A stretch of DNA of 64,000 bases from Kingdonia uniflora (GCA_014058105.1 JACGCM010001710.1:744001-808000), one strand, 5' to 3'. Numbered from the stretch's first letter, positions 1 to 12,969 are shown. The notes: generated by a model from the letters alone, not told the origin. Numbers and translations are program-made.

Positions 1-3000
1 AGAAGAATGCCATTATACATGAAAGAAGCATCACAGCCTGCAAAAAATCCAAATTCATTACATCTAGTTAGACGCTCTGTCTCTCATTCCACAAATGATA
101 TGGTAAAAAAAATGTCACTGAGATCTCAAATATTCATAATAACACGGTCAAAAACTTTTCTCAAACTTTTTCCCACCTTTTATATCTGATAATGCAAATA
201 ACTGTTCCCGCAAATTTGACTTGTAAATACAAGCATCTAATTTCAATTGGGGCATCGAGATAGCAGTATATTTATTTTTAGGTTTAAAAACTTGAATATC
301 CCGAGAACACAACTCTCAATTGGTACTATTGAGAAGTACTAATGCAAAGCTTTTGTTCCACACTTAACAATTTCAGGTGGCATTGTTCTTGATATGGTCA
401 AAATTGGTCTAGGCAACCAGCTGACAGAAATATCCGTAGGGACCATCTTTCAAGTTACAACCAAAAGGTGCTACTTTTCAGTTTTTATGACAAAACAACA
501 TTCATAACATTCTTTTTACCCTTTGACAATAATGGGTCATAAATCATAATTATGGTGTGTGTTTTATTTTTTGACAAATTAACCATAGATTTTAAGATTT
601 TTTAATTACGTAGCAGAAAAGGACACTCTGTTTTAAGCAACATTCACGTACACAAACTTTCTAAAAAAACACTTAGCTTTACCTGAAAGCCTGGGGCATA
701 TAAATGAGGAAAGTTAATCGTCAACTCCAAGTCTCCCCTGATAAATGTCCAAAACAACAAAATTGGTCCACATATTATTCCTACAAGTGCAAAAGGTAAA
801 TTATCAGTAAGAGGTGTCATATTTAGTTCAATAAAGCATTCAAATTTCAATATTTTTATTCGATTAAGATATATTAACTTACCATTACACCACATTAGGC
901 CAAAGCTATTGAGGCCGCCAGATTTTCCTGGGAAGATAAGAAGATAGCATATATATATATCATATATAATAACATGGCACCTATATACAACTGTAAACTG
1001 AACCTTAATTAAGAAAACGGAAGATTGGAAAATAAAAGGTTTAAGATAATACCCAAACGGGATATAGTAGCAAGATATACTGCCGTAGTGATGTTGGCTA
1101 AGAATACGACTGCATAACCATAAGCATCAAATGATAGGTCTCGAGATCCCGCAATAAATGCACCAATAACAATCAATGCCACACTGATAAAATCCTTGGA
1201 TTTTTTCCGTTAAGAAATGAATCAGAAACATGACAACTAGATGTGAAAGATCCAAGAAATATTAGCAATGAGAAAACATGCTTTACCTGCCCACAACTGG
1301 AGAAGAATACTTCTGCCTGGTCAATATATACTCCACAATCATTGTAAATACAACGGTGGTTCGTCTGAGGGTTGTGTACATGGGAACATTAACTCCACGT
1401 ACAGACTCCATGGTTGCCAGCTTTCAGAATAAAATAAACATATGCTGAATATTATTTATAACAAAAAAGAAGTAACTAACTTTAAGTATTCTAACAAAAG
1501 AAATAGAAACATAATGAATAGTAAAAATCATACCATATAAAGCAAATACGCTAATGCAAGTGGCAGGGTATGAACCAATGTCTTGATTGGTATCATACCT
1601 ACTGAGTTGTCAGAAGCAGTCTTGGGTTCACCACTAATGAAAGAAATCATTTTCCAGCGTCTCATTGCATACAGGAATGAACATGAACAGACCATCTGCA
1701 CCAACATAAGATAAAATACTTTAAGAACTAGTAAATATTCTTCGAATTGGAAATACAAAACTCTGTATAGTATTCGTCGTGGAAGAAAAATTAAATGAAT
1801 GGGGTAAGCAAACTAAGCACAATATGAATGGACAGTGGCTGAAAATTAAGCAGAAATTGAAGTTCAGAATACTTACACAAGTAAGTTTATGGACATAATA
1901 ATACAGGTAGTTCTCTACAGTCTTGTCATGATACTTTCAGCACCTAATCGAGAGGTTGAGTTCTCTGGGACTCTAACTAACAGATTGTTTGCTTTGTTAA
2001 AGTATTGAATGGTTTGGTCAAGAGTAGTCTATCGAGTTTTGGATTTATGGATCACAATATCGAATTTATTGCCAATATATCAACTGCATAATGAACCCTT
2101 TTGAATAGCAAAATCTCGCCAAAAAGTTAAAAAATAAAATAATAAAAAACTCGAGAAATGTCTTAGATATGGCCAAGGTGACAAAATGTCTTAGATATGA
2201 CCAGGGCGAACACCCCAAGGTGACTGGGGGATAACCCCAGGTGACCAGGGCAATATCTCCAGGGGCAGTGACCCGGCTGAAATGCCTCCAGGAGATGAAG
2301 ATGATACCCCAGTTAATTGCCATGTTTTTTGTACCGTATTTATCTTTAATAAGTTGAATATATTGTGAGGTATATCAGTTTTTGAACATATTTTACAATT
2401 TTTTCAGATATGATTTATGGACCCGGAATATCAGGGATATTTTGTGATACTATGAGATATATTATTTTTTAAAAGGTGGCAAAATGTCGCCTATATATCA
2501 CTCGAGATGCCATAATATTTTGAACCTTTGATGAAGGAGTCTGATGCTTATCTGGTCCTCTGGGAAATCTGGCTAACAGGAAAGTAAAATCCTTCCCACA
2601 TCCATAGAGTGACTTCACGCGCGTCAATTTTTAGTTGAAATTCTATATAGGAAGGGATCATGGATGACCCAAGACGGATTAGAACTACTGATTTTACTTT
2701 TCTTTGGGAGATACGGAGAATGAGATAATATGTTGGACTTGGACCCTCGTGTTATGATTGTTCAGATATTATTTTAAGGTTATTTCGAAAGCGTTTCGTG
2801 CTAAATTTATATTATGTATTTGAAATGTACATGTTTTTAATAACCTGCTTGTAAGTGGGCGTGTGTATCAACTATTATCTCCTTTCTAATCATAGGAAAA
2901 AAACTGTGGGGCATCCCTCATGTCTGGCTAAAAGCACTTTCTCACGCAAACCATTTTCCTGCAACTGACTTATAAGCAAGTGGCCTTCACTAGACTGCAT

Positions 3001-5524
3001 AAATAAAATGACATTGAAAAAAAAAAAACTTTAAGGAGCGGGTGCTGACGTAAAGATGAACCTCAAGTTTCCTTCCCCCACAAGAACTCCAGTTTATCAA
3101 GGAAATAGTAAAATAATTTTCTAAAATAGTCAGTAGGATATTTTCAGAAAAACTGGTTTTCGGTAGAATATCAAGTATTTCAGCAGATGGTGTAAAGAGA
3201 TGTACATATTCACAATTACCGCCGAATAATATCTTTCATAGGATCCTTTCCAATTAAAGTAAGGGCTTACCTATATTTGATGATTCCTATCCAATTTCCA
3301 AATCATATATGTTTTATAACTTAATAAAGTGAAGAGGTTTCATCGATCAAAGAATGGTCAAAGTCTCAAAAAGGGTCCCTAGAACAAACTTCACTTTATT
3401 TTTGAATCGTCAAACTTCGAATGTGTTTATTATATTAGGGAACTTTTAAAACATGTGTCACTCTCATATACTTGACTGAGGAATCAAATTAGAGACAGAC
3501 AGTGATAGTTCAAGCCCTTGACAGAGAGACAAAGCAGTACCAAAGCTAAATCATGCAATGTTTTCTTTTATTCGCAAGAAAGAAAATAAGAAGATACCTG
3601 AAAGAGTGTGATGACATTTGCACATGGAAAACTGTATGTAGAAAGAGCGGCTTTGTTAAACATCACCAAGAGTACTGCAAAAAAGATTAGAACAAAGTCT
3701 ATCAAAATAAGTAGAAAAGTGAACATGGCACCTTTTCATTATATGATAAAGAGAACAAAACTACAAACACCAAAATCTCTACGAAATCGTGAACAAGGCA
3801 ACTTTTCATATAAAAAATTGATGCGGGAAAATCAAGGCATTTTCTCCACCGACTGGAAATTTCAGACCTCAATTTTTCCGACATATGATTTACCTGTTTG
3901 AACTTTGCAATACCCATGTGATATTTCCATTTATCTTTTGCTACAACCCAGCTCTAGATACCTCCTCCAAGTCAATATTTTCATTGGCTATATGAAACTC
4001 ATTTAGTTGTACATGTTCACCGTTAACAAGTACTCATTGCTCTTTGGATATCATTGTGTGAAGAAAAACTCCCATTTTAGTTATTCTAAGTGAAGTTATT
4101 TCATTAGTGATCTTCATGCACCCTACTATACCTATTAGTCTAAAACTACTGATATACCTAAATGTTTGGATCTTAGTGATAAGGGCAACAAAACTACAAT
4201 TACTCGTAATATCTTAGCATAACTAAATTAAACTCCACCCTTTCTTCCCGCATCTAATCTACAACTCGAGTTTACAAGATATTTTATTAGCTTTTTTCTT
4301 ACACTGACAGTCCTCTGAAATTTTATTTGTAATGGACCACTAAAAGTCTAACACTTTGTCAATACCCCTCTACTACTTTACAATTTAAAAATCCATCCAT
4401 CTTCTTCACTGTTACAACTTCTCCACATTACAGATCCTCGGGATCGATATCAACAATGCCTCGGGATTCACAATATATTAATTCTTACGGTTTGTACAAT
4501 AATTTGTTATTTTCTTCTTCTATATATACATAGCAACTATATCCCATTCTCCTACCACTCGGACGTCTCCGATCAGTGGCGGAGCCACTGGGGGCAGCAG
4601 CTACCCCACTCAATTTTCCGGAAAATAAAATAAAATAAAATTGTACAGTGCTTAACGAAGTATGATAGAAAATGTAGGATTTGCTCAGATTTTGGAAGAT
4701 ATTATGCCAACTTAACAACAATATCTTTTGTTTCTGTACTCACCTTATTTTATGGCCATGCATCTATCCAAAAAATCTATGAAAACCCAAGAGTTTGTTA
4801 AAACAAAAGTTCAGAAGAAGCAAATTTGCAAAGTTGAAGAGCTTACAGAAATCCTCTCTTCTTCTTCTTCTTATTGTTTTATTCTAATGTTATCCTCTTT
4901 TTGACATGGAATGATGGATATCTTTTAAGCAAATTTCTATTGCGTTATTATTAGGTTTGAAGAGAAAACTATTTCAACTTTCGTGATCACCAAAAAAAAC
5001 AAAATTATGTTTTTTTCTTGCCCCTACTGGCCATAAATCCTGGCTCCGCCACTGTCTCCAATCACGATTTTGTCCAACAATATTCATCGAAATGTAACAA
5101 ACCATTTAATTTTCTCAGGGTAAATCCTCGTCCTAATATCAAATACCCTTTCTTCACCATAGATTGTTATGCAACAACAATATATCAATTCCCAAAACAA
5201 AACCCTAAGAACCAATATATCAATTCAAACACCACATATCTTAATTCTGAAGAAAACAAATCACAAAGTTGTAGTAATACTAGTGATTCTCAACTGATAA
5301 TTGTCATCTCAATTACACAATAACAATCATAAGAAACACAATCAGAATCAATGATCATCGACAGAGAGAGAGAGAGAGAGAGATAGACCTGCGCAAACCA
5401 TGTAAGAGATTGCAGCGTAAGCTCCTCTTCTAGTCATGGCAGATCCTTTAAAGGAGTCAGGTCTCGAAGGATCGGAGACTGGGAGCATCGCAGTCTTTGA
5501 TGAATCATCAAGAGTCTCCTCCAT
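1..5524 (-). CDS. Nucleotide-sugar transporter, UDP-GlcNAc transporter (UGNT1)-like, 3' end cut by the window
   Basis: Membrane carrier of the plant NST/TPT (drug/metabolite transporter) superfamily, expected in Golgi or ER to exchange nucleotide sugars. Exons on the minus strand, all GT-AG and frame-consistent: 5389-5524, 3598-3674, 1534-1695, 1287-1420, 1059-1183, 883-927, 683-780, and 1-37 (partial), giving about 271 codons. Start ATG at 5522-5524 opens MEETLDDSSKTAMLPVSD, followed by KGSAMTRRGAYAAISYMVCA. Recognisable family blocks are FNKAALSTYSFPCANVITLF, LPLALAYLLYM, ESVRGVNVPMYTTLRRTTV, FIAGSRDLSFDAYGYAVVFL and NFPHLYAPGF. Several hydrophobic membrane segments are evident. No stop or frameshift is visible, so it looks functional; only the last transmembrane part lies outside. 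The subfamily (UGNT1-like) is recalled from Arabidopsis-type sequences; the NST family is secure, the substrate is inference. Confidence 0.88.
1696..3597 (-). other. Intron 2 of the transporter gene (1.9 kb)
   Basis: AT-rich intron between the exons ending at 3598 and starting at 1695. At about 2160-2310 it contains a GC-richer islet with repeated short motifs (TTAGATATGACC, AGGTGAC, CCAGGG), perhaps a decayed repeat. I see no coding exon or clear transposon ends in it. Confidence 0.6.
4574..5054. mobile_element. hAT-type MITE in intron 1 of the transporter gene
   Basis: A 481-bp non-autonomous element with 14-bp perfect terminal inverted repeats, CAGTGGCGGAGCCA at the left and its complement TGGCTCCGCCACTG at the right. 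It is flanked by an 8-bp target-site duplication, tctccgat (4566-4573) and tctccaat (5055-5062), with one mismatch. CAGNG termini with 8-bp duplications are typical of the hAT superfamily. It has no transposase ORF. The interior is AT-rich with a CTTCTTCTT tract. It lies wholly within intron 1 (3675-5388), away from the splice sites. Confidence 0.85.
5362..5383. repeat. (AG)n microsatellite beside the intron 1 donor
   Basis: About ten AG repeats; on the transcribed minus strand this is a (CT)n tract starting a few bases after the 5' splice site of intron 1 (GT at 5388-5387). A second, interrupted GA tract lies at about 5557-5580 in the 5' UTR, just upstream of the start codon. Confidence 0.8.
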
Positions 5525-5808
5525 AGCTAGGGTTTGATTCAAACTCGATTCTATCGCTCGAGAGAGAGAGAAAGAGAGAGGCGTTGAAAGATACGAACAC
5601 TGAGAGGAGGAGAAAGGCAAATATTGAAGGGAAGAAACAAGTGTATATTAAAAAGTGGGGGTTTCCCTCGGTGTTTATTTGGAGATATTCTCGTGTCATT
5701 ACTAGTAGGTTTTATTTATTTATTTATTATTATTATTATTTAAAGCTAAGCCAAACGGGTTATTTTGAGAATAAAGTTGGGTTTGAGATTAATTTTTTAA
5801 CATCTTAC
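5525..5808 (-). promoter_or_regulatory. 5' UTR and proximal upstream region of the transporter gene
   Basis: The segment between the ATG and the copia-1 LTR. It holds a GA/CT-rich stretch (5555-5580), which is common in plant 5' UTRs, and a TTTA/TTA simple-sequence run at about 5708-5742. No convincing TATA box was identified. The native promoter is short here because the copia-1 LTR begins at 5809. Confidence 0.5.
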
Positions 5809-6655
5809 TGTTACGAGTTGGGTCCAGCCCAAATTAGGAGTCCAACAAAGTTGGGGTGTCCTATAAGACTCCTAATAAGCCCATATGCCCTTTAAGGTTA
5901 TGATGAGAGTTTGAGTAGGTTTGAGAACATATTCAATAGAGTTATCTCCTTTTGTATTACGTACATTTTTACAGTTCTCCAGATATTAGGGCTGCAACTT
6001 TTGTCCGAACTTCCGATTTTTTCTGAAATTCGATCCGATTTTTCCGATTTTGGAACCCAATTTTACAGTTCCGATTTCCGAAAATCCGATTTTCGATTTT
6101 TTCCGAAAAAAATCGGATCGGAATCGGATAGGCTTATGTAATTCCGAAATTATGATTTTTCCAAAATAACCGATCCGATTTTTCTGAATAATATTATTCT
6201 GATTTTTCCGAAAATACCGATCCGATTTTTCCTAATACTATTATTCCAATTTTTTCGAAAATAACATATTCCGAATAAATCCGAATCCAAAATATCAAAA
6301 TAATTTATTCCGAAAATTACTCCGAAAATTCAAAATTTATTCGGATTTTTCGGAATATCCGAAATTTATTCCGAAAATTCCGAATTTTGTTCCGAATTCC
6401 GAAAATTCCGAAATTTCGAAAATTCCGAAAAATTTCGAATTCGGATTTATTTTGGCAGTTCCGAAAAAAATCGGATCGGATCGGAACAGGTTTTCTAGTT
6501 CCGAAAAAAATCTAAAAATTCTGAACACCTCTATTTTCGATCCGATCCGATCCGAAAACAGGCCTACCAGATATCAATAAGAAACCCCTCTCTCTCTCTC
6601 AATTGCTCTCCAAATATAAAATTGTTAATCATCTATATTAGTTTATTACTCAACA
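5809..6655 (+). repeat. 5' LTR of copia-1, with a nested MITE
   Basis: Matches 13203-13447 on both sides of the insert (5809-5986 and 6567-6655): GTTGGGTCCAGCCCAA near the start, TATCTCCTTTTGTATTACGT in the middle, and AATTGCTCTCCAAATATAAA towards the end. Net LTR length without the insert is about 260 bp. Confidence 0.88.
5987..6566. mobile_element. hAT-type MITE nested in the copia-1 5' LTR, built of TTCCGAAAA repeats
   Basis: A 580-bp insert with short terminal inverted repeats (TAGGGCTG at left, complement of TAGGCCTG at right) and a perfect 8-bp target-site duplication, ccagatat (5979-5986 and 6567-6574). The empty site can be read in the 3' LTR at about 13370. The interior is almost entirely a degenerate short-period repeat of TTCCGA/TTTTCGGAA/GATCCGAT motifs. 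It has no coding potential; the open frames across it are products of the repeat. Termini and TSD length indicate hAT. Confidence 0.85.
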
Positions 6656-9600
6656 CATTGTCAACACGTAAGAAGAGAAAAAAAACCCTATCCAATCAGC
6701 GTTTTCAAGGAAACCTTGCGATCAGAGAGGTATTTTACAGATTTATGAATTTCGATTCAAATTTCTATCTTATCAATGTCTTATGATATCTAAATATGAT
6801 TTAGTAACAATTTTTAATATTTTTTTCTAATTAAAAATTGCCATTTTTGGTATTTTTACCCTAGAAATAGGGTTATTTTCAAACCAAAATTACTTTATTT
6901 GTGAACATCGGATAGAAGCGAGACCACTTTGGTTACAAGCCTATTCCATGAGTTTTCCAATGGTATATGACACGTCTCAGGGCCAATCGCCAGAAAACTC
7001 ATGTTGAAAATAGGCAGTTTTACGCCCAAAAATAGTTGTTTTAGGTCTGATGATGTCAGCAAAAATAAAATATTATTTTTAATAATTATCTGTTTGATAA
7101 TGTCATCGTTATCCATTGCTGACGTCAGCATTGACACGTGTGTGGCACTTGTAGCATGCATGACACGTGTGGCACGTACTACGACACATGACAATCACCG
7201 GGGGTGACACGTGGCAGTTACTAGACTGTCACTGGATGGCCACCAGACCGGTGACCAGATTGACACGTGGTAGACACGTGTGGAGGCACATGTGTGTCAA
7301 CGCCTATCTGAATCGGTTTAGACAGGCGTTGACCCAGACCAAGTCAAACCGGTCCAGGATCGGTTCAGATACTGAAACGGTAATAAAAAGCCCATTTCTT
7401 GGTCAAATTAAGTTCAATTTTTTTTAAAAAAATTCTATTGACTGGAACTACTCCGTGGGGGGACCCATTTTTTTTTTTTTTTTGGGAATAAGTGCCTTGT
7501 ACAGGAAAGTTGACTAACTTATATAGGATATAAGCAAATGGATTAATACCTATTTAAGTATCCTACGATGGCTAACAGGATATTAATGGTATGCCCCTAG
7601 GATACTAATTAGTATGATCAGGGGATCAAAGATAATACGAAACTAATACTAATTTAGAATACGACTAGAAGTCATATTTAAATCACAATTAATTGTCAAA
7701 GACAAATAATTATAACTCAATTAAGAATTGACTTAGTCTTATTTTTAAAAGCTTGGTGTCTGAGAAACCAATTTTTCGTATCTAGGTGCAATTAGATGTT
7801 ATATGATAACATTTAGTGGTATATAGGCACTGATAACAACATATAGTACCCTAGAATGTTAGTTCAAAGACATGCATAATCAACTTATCTTGTAAACCTA
7901 GCAGACCTCGGGGTGGGACCACTTGTTAGCTAAACATCTAATACCCCTCATATTCGTAGCAATTGGGTCTTTTGGCTAGAATATACCAACCTTATAGAAC
8001 TTTAGGGATTAGAACACGCTAGTTGTTAGAATAAAGAATGAAACATCTAGTGGTTTTGAATAACTGTATTCGCTAAGACTCTATTAAAATGCACTTTAAG
8101 GTTAAGATCACTATTTTACTGGGTAAAATTAGGATTTGACGCTTAATAGGATCTCATAAATATAGAGTCATGAACATGGTTTACTTGCAAGTAATGATTG
8201 AGAATCATATACTTCATTACGCTATATACTATGAACCACAAGTAATAATTGGAAATCATATACTTAAATAAGATTTTATAAGTAATAGGATATGAACAAG
8301 GTTCACCTACAAGTAATGATTGGGAATCACTGACTTGAATGTTATAAATTGTCTTTATGCAAAGAATGTTTATCAAGTAGTACTACTGGTATTGATCTAC
8401 ATGTATAATAGATGTTGGTGATACTTAGAACATTGAGTATTTCCCATACTGTAATTTCTATTTCAGGTACCAATAAACTTGACCTGTATGGATACTGAAA
8501 TTTGTCTGCTATTGCAAAATCTGGAAAAGACTATTGTTGAGAACAATGAGTCTCTAAAAAGTAAGAACTTTGTTTATACCCTCGCCTCCATATTCAGGAA
8601 GACCTGATAATGGACTACCCTATACTAGTATAATATTATAAGACTGCGACAAATTTTTAATAGGTAGAATAACTCTACTATAATCTCACATGGAGAAATA
8701 GTTGAGGTAAATAGAGATATTGAGAATATTCTATTACATTTTTTTATGCTTTAAATATTGTGCTTCTGAGGCAACATTTGATAGATCACTGTGCACGCAG
8801 ACCTAATTCATGTTTTCCTCATTTATGAGCAAAACAACGAGCTACTAGTTAGGAACCTCAAGTTTATGCCTACTAAGAGTAAATATGTGACTGGGTCACA
8901 CAATGTTAGGTCTAGTGACAGGTGAAGTTGTGGATAGGGCCACAACTATAGATTGACGAGAGATGGTAACAATGGCAGGATAAAAAATCCAGCCATCAGT
9001 ACCTTGATGCAAGGGGAACAAGAAGTTCACTAATAGGCCAAAATGTAATAGGAAGAATTTTAAAATGGATACGAGATAGTCGGGCACGGGATTGCAAGGT
9101 ACCCTTGACGATCTAAAGAGATCAACTTCAGACTTATTACATGATCGCAACTAGCACAGACCACGCTACGGCAGAGTCTACAACTTTAGATTCCTCCCAT
9201 AATACCAATATAATATTGCATCAAGTTCTTAGAATGAACAGTAGTAAATTCTCAATAGATGAATTATGTCACCTAGAGAGCATTGCCAAGTAGTAACTTT
9301 ACTTGTTAAATAGTAGTAGTTTTACTTTATTAGTTCTATCATTAACTGAGTTGGGAACTCTTTAGTGTTAAGTTTAATAGAATGCTCGTGACATGCACTG
9401 ATTTGGTATCCCATCTATGTGAGATTGTTCTTTGATTTTCTTTTGTGAATTTATTGCTTGGGAAGTAGTTAAATTCCATGTATGATAGTTGATCTACTAT
9501 ATACAACCTGCCTATAGATATATCTGCTCATTGAGTATGATCGATAATCGAATGAGTGGCAACACATGTCTAAGAGACATTAGTACCACACACTTGATCC

Positions 9601-9959
9601 TTTTTGAGATATGAATATATTTCTTATCTAACCTTGTGCATAGGGAATGACACGAATATCATAGGCATGGCCAACATGAAAGAACGCACACAGAGTGCGT
9701 CACGCTATTACTCTATAACGGTATGATACGGGGTATCTTATCCACTTTACATACTAGTAAATCTAGCCAGATTTTACTAAGTTTAAGGAGATACATGATA
9801 ATGCTTATCACGTAATGACTATCGGAGAAAATGACAGACAAGGTTCTGTGCATTCACTCCATGTCTAAAGTTTAGAACACGCTATTGGAACAATTTCTAA
9901 TACACTCCTCAGAGCTCGGATAGTGAGGAGGATTATCGAGATTATATCTCAACTTTCCT
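6656..9959 (+). other. copia-1 leader and presumed gag region, decayed
   Basis: Lies between the 5' LTR and the first recognisable pol domain, where a copia element carries its leader, gag and protease. I could not recognise gag or protease in any frame; the region is AT-rich and full of stops. It includes the CACGTG cluster described separately and a T-rich run near 7469-7482. Confidence 0.5.
7118..7280. promoter_or_regulatory. Cluster of bZIP/bHLH-type sites (five CACGTG plus a TGACGTCA palindrome)
   Basis: CACGTG at 7135-7140, 7164-7169, 7208-7213, 7264-7269 and 7275-7280, most within GACACGTG(G/T), an ABRE/G-box-like context. A perfect 12-bp palindrome, GCTGACGTCAGC, is at 7118-7129. Six sites in 163 bp of AT-rich DNA is far above expectation. 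Regulatory activity is inference. Confidence 0.6.
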
Positions 9960-10019
9960 TAAAAGGAGAGAAGATCCAGAGAATGTACGTGTAACGATTG
10001 CTTTTGAGAAAAGTCTATT

Positions 10020-12969
10020 ATTTCATCCTAGTATGACCAAGGTAGAGTGGGATCTCCAACCTTTGCTTCAAACGTATCCTGGAGACACATGCATGCGGAC
10101 CTTTCCATCCACATAGTGGCCCACTTAAATATTTATGGTCATAATAGACGTATTTAGGAGATAGTCTTATGTTTGCCTATTATTAAAATCTAGGAATGCA
10201 ACGTTAGTACGACTTCACACTTAGATCATTTGACTGCAGGCTCAGTTCCTGGATTAACCGATCAAAGTCAATCGATGTAACTTGATAGGGGCTTGAGAGT
10301 GTGACTCACAAGCTTTTAATAATTATTTTACCGCTAAATGGGATAGATGATTAAGCATCGTGATACCCCATACCATACCCAACTCGGGATTAGGAGATAA
10401 CGTAATTAAGAGATTTAGGATAATCGCTAGGCTACTGTTATTACGATCACAGCTTCCGGCTAGTGTGTAGGATGTGCATTCTTGCTCCTATAGTACTGAT
10501 TAGGGTTCATCCCATAGCAAATCATTAAATTATTTTTCCACAAAAGCGACTAGTAACTGGGTCAGAGCCCGGTGTCGCTCATCGACGAACATTTGGAGGT
10601 TCTGTACAGGTGCCAATCGTACTACAATGTATGAAGATGGGACCCTTAACGTCAGCCTGGTATTATGTGGGTTATGATTCATATTTATCACTGGATATTT
10701 AGAACCTACTGACGACGTATATATTGTAGGGCAAATAATTGTCACTTTGATGAGACGATATTCCCAACATTTGAGGGAGATATGATAGTCAATGCTGAGG
10801 ATGCTTCCTAAAGGTCTTGGAAAACACCATCGTTGTTTCATCTAGATCCTTATACATAAGTTTGGTGACAATATAGTTTAACGGATTACAAACCTCCAAT
10901 AGGTCATAAATGAATTGCTAGATACATTCACAAACAATATTGAAGTACCGTAAGTGTATGTACTTAAAAGTAATACACATATACAGTAGAACGTTCCAGG
11001 GGAACTAGTATCGCAGCTGAACGTTCCAGGGGAATTAGTACCGCAAATGAATTTGAGGCTCGTGCTTAGTGAGGAGTACTGTTGGAAGAAAGTATTATGA
11101 GTCGGGGAGCTACAAAATATGGGACAAATATGACTAATGGTGTAGTCAGTTCATCGAGGATGAAACTACCCATCGACGAGGCAATAGAAGCTATGCGACC
11201 AGTTGATGCATTACAAGACTATCCCAGGGTGGTACATGCGCGTATGATAATAATGAGATCTCGATCTATTAAGAGTCCATAATAAGCACAACGTAGGATC
11301 GTTCAGTAGAGATTTATCGACAAGGTATTTATATTCGCAACTGTGCTCGCCATCAAGGATGAGGATTCAGAACCACTTATTAAAAATAACTATGTGTTGT
11401 TATACATTGGCCAAAATGGGCATTTGGAATCCAAGCGGAGCTTAGCTTGCTATCGTAATGTGAAGTGGTACGATTGAGCATGTCGGTTATAAATGGGAAA
11501 GGTACGGAAACATGATTAACTCGAAGAGATAATTTGGTCAAGGCAAGACTAGTTGCCTAGAAAATCTTTAAGAGTTCTGGCATCGATTGCAGTGTGACCT
11601 ATTACCCGGTTATGGACGCTATAACGTTTCGGTATTGATCAGTCTGTCAAGTTGTCGAGGACAAGCTAGAAATGCGTCTGATGTAAATATTATATATCTA
11701 TATGGGAAACTAGATACATATATCTACATGAAGCTATCTGGGAAGGTATAAGCTTATGAAAGCAACTAAGCCCGACATACGAGGTGTGTACATAATCAAA
11801 CTGGAAAATTTATTGTTAACTTAAAGTATTAAGTCCCATGAGACATAGTAAGTTAACTGAGTATTTGAAGGTCGGGGACTTTGCAAATATCGTTATCTGT
11901 CCATGCATTCTTATTTAGAAAATATATATTAGCTTCACTCATCATAACAGTGTACTAAATGATTTGGATATCATTAGAACTCCGGGGAAGATCGCAAGAG
12001 CCACCAAATACCTTGGGAAAGAATTTGAAATACAAGACCTTGGGAAATCAAGTAGTGTCTCGATTTGCAGATCAAACATCTTGATAGCGGCATACTCATA
12101 CACCAAACAATATATATCAGAAGAGTTATTTAATACTTCAGTATGGATGTAGTACACAGTCCTAAGTCATTTATTGCTCGTCCATCACTTGGGAGTGGAC
12201 AACGACATCTTCCACCATTCTAAATGAGGGGAGAAACTCCTAGGGCCGTGGTGCCATAGATAGGAGGTGTTTTGCTATAGTTAGTTGGGTATACTAAACC
12301 CAATAACTCATTCATAGTGAACTATTTGGTTTGCCATAGTTTTATTCCTACCCAAAGGCATTGGATTGAGATCAGACACATTCTGAAGTATCTGATCGGT
12401 ATGAAAGACTGGGGTCTGTTCTACTCGAAATAGTAAACGTAAAAATATGGAGTACACTGATACATAATACTTCTCAGATCTACATATAGGCCATTGTCAG
12501 ATGAATTATATGTTTATATACAGGGATACATAAAGATTCTTGGAGATTGATGAAGCAGACGGTGGTAGCAACACCTTGAACCATGAAGATTCTTATACTT
12601 CGTGAAGCTGGCAGAAAATGCTTCTGGTTGCAGTCTATGATCAACCACATCAACGGTAGTTACGGTCTAAGTTCTATCCAAGATAAATCGACGACTCTTT
12701 ATGAAGACAATGCAGCTTGTATCGTTCAAGTCAATGGCCGATTTATTAATGGTGACAGAACGAAGCACATTTCACCAAAGTTCTTCCACATACATGAGTT
12801 ACAGAAGACGAATGAGATCAACGTTGTTCAAATCCATTTTAGAAGATATCTTTGCAAATTCATTCACGAAGACTCTTGTACCACTTACGTTCAAACGGCT
12901 AGTATACGGAATCGGCTTGCAGAAGATTTATTTATTAATATCTCAGGAAGATCGACGTCAGGGGAGTAG
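10020..12969 (+). pseudogene. copia-1 pol relic (integrase, RT, RNase H)
   Basis: Integrase core is recognisable from about 10075 (GGAGACACATGCATGCGGAC, i.e. the GD..GP..P block) to 10860. RT is recognisable at 11390-12157: an H-W-P-K-W block, GYKW near 11490, the Y-x-P-V-M-D-A block near 11605, then KATKYLGKEFE-like sequence at 11990-12030. RNase H lies at 12583-12960 with YEDNAACIVQVNGRFINGDR and TKHISPKFFHIHELQ. The order IN-RT-RH defines Ty1/copia. Frames change repeatedly and stops are frequent, so this is a dead pol. The exact copia lineage is not assigned. Confidence 0.8.

Noticed and set aside
361..480. Possible extra transporter exon (a C-N-L-K-D reading on the minus strand)
   Set aside because: The reading breaks at once, lacks splice sites in frame, and the true next exon is at 1-37 after a TTTTTTGCAG acceptor.
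2066..2323. 85-codon minus ORF inside intron 2
   Set aside because: No similarity and no splice context; it spans the GC-richer islet of the intron and is best explained by chance.
5911..6528. Open frames on both strands over the TTCCGA repeat
   Set aside because: They arise from short-period repeats lacking stops; the region is a MITE and its proteins are low-complexity F/R/S/D runs.
10530..10841. 103-codon ORF on the minus strand of copia-1
   Set aside because: Shadow of the integrase C-terminal relic on the plus strand.
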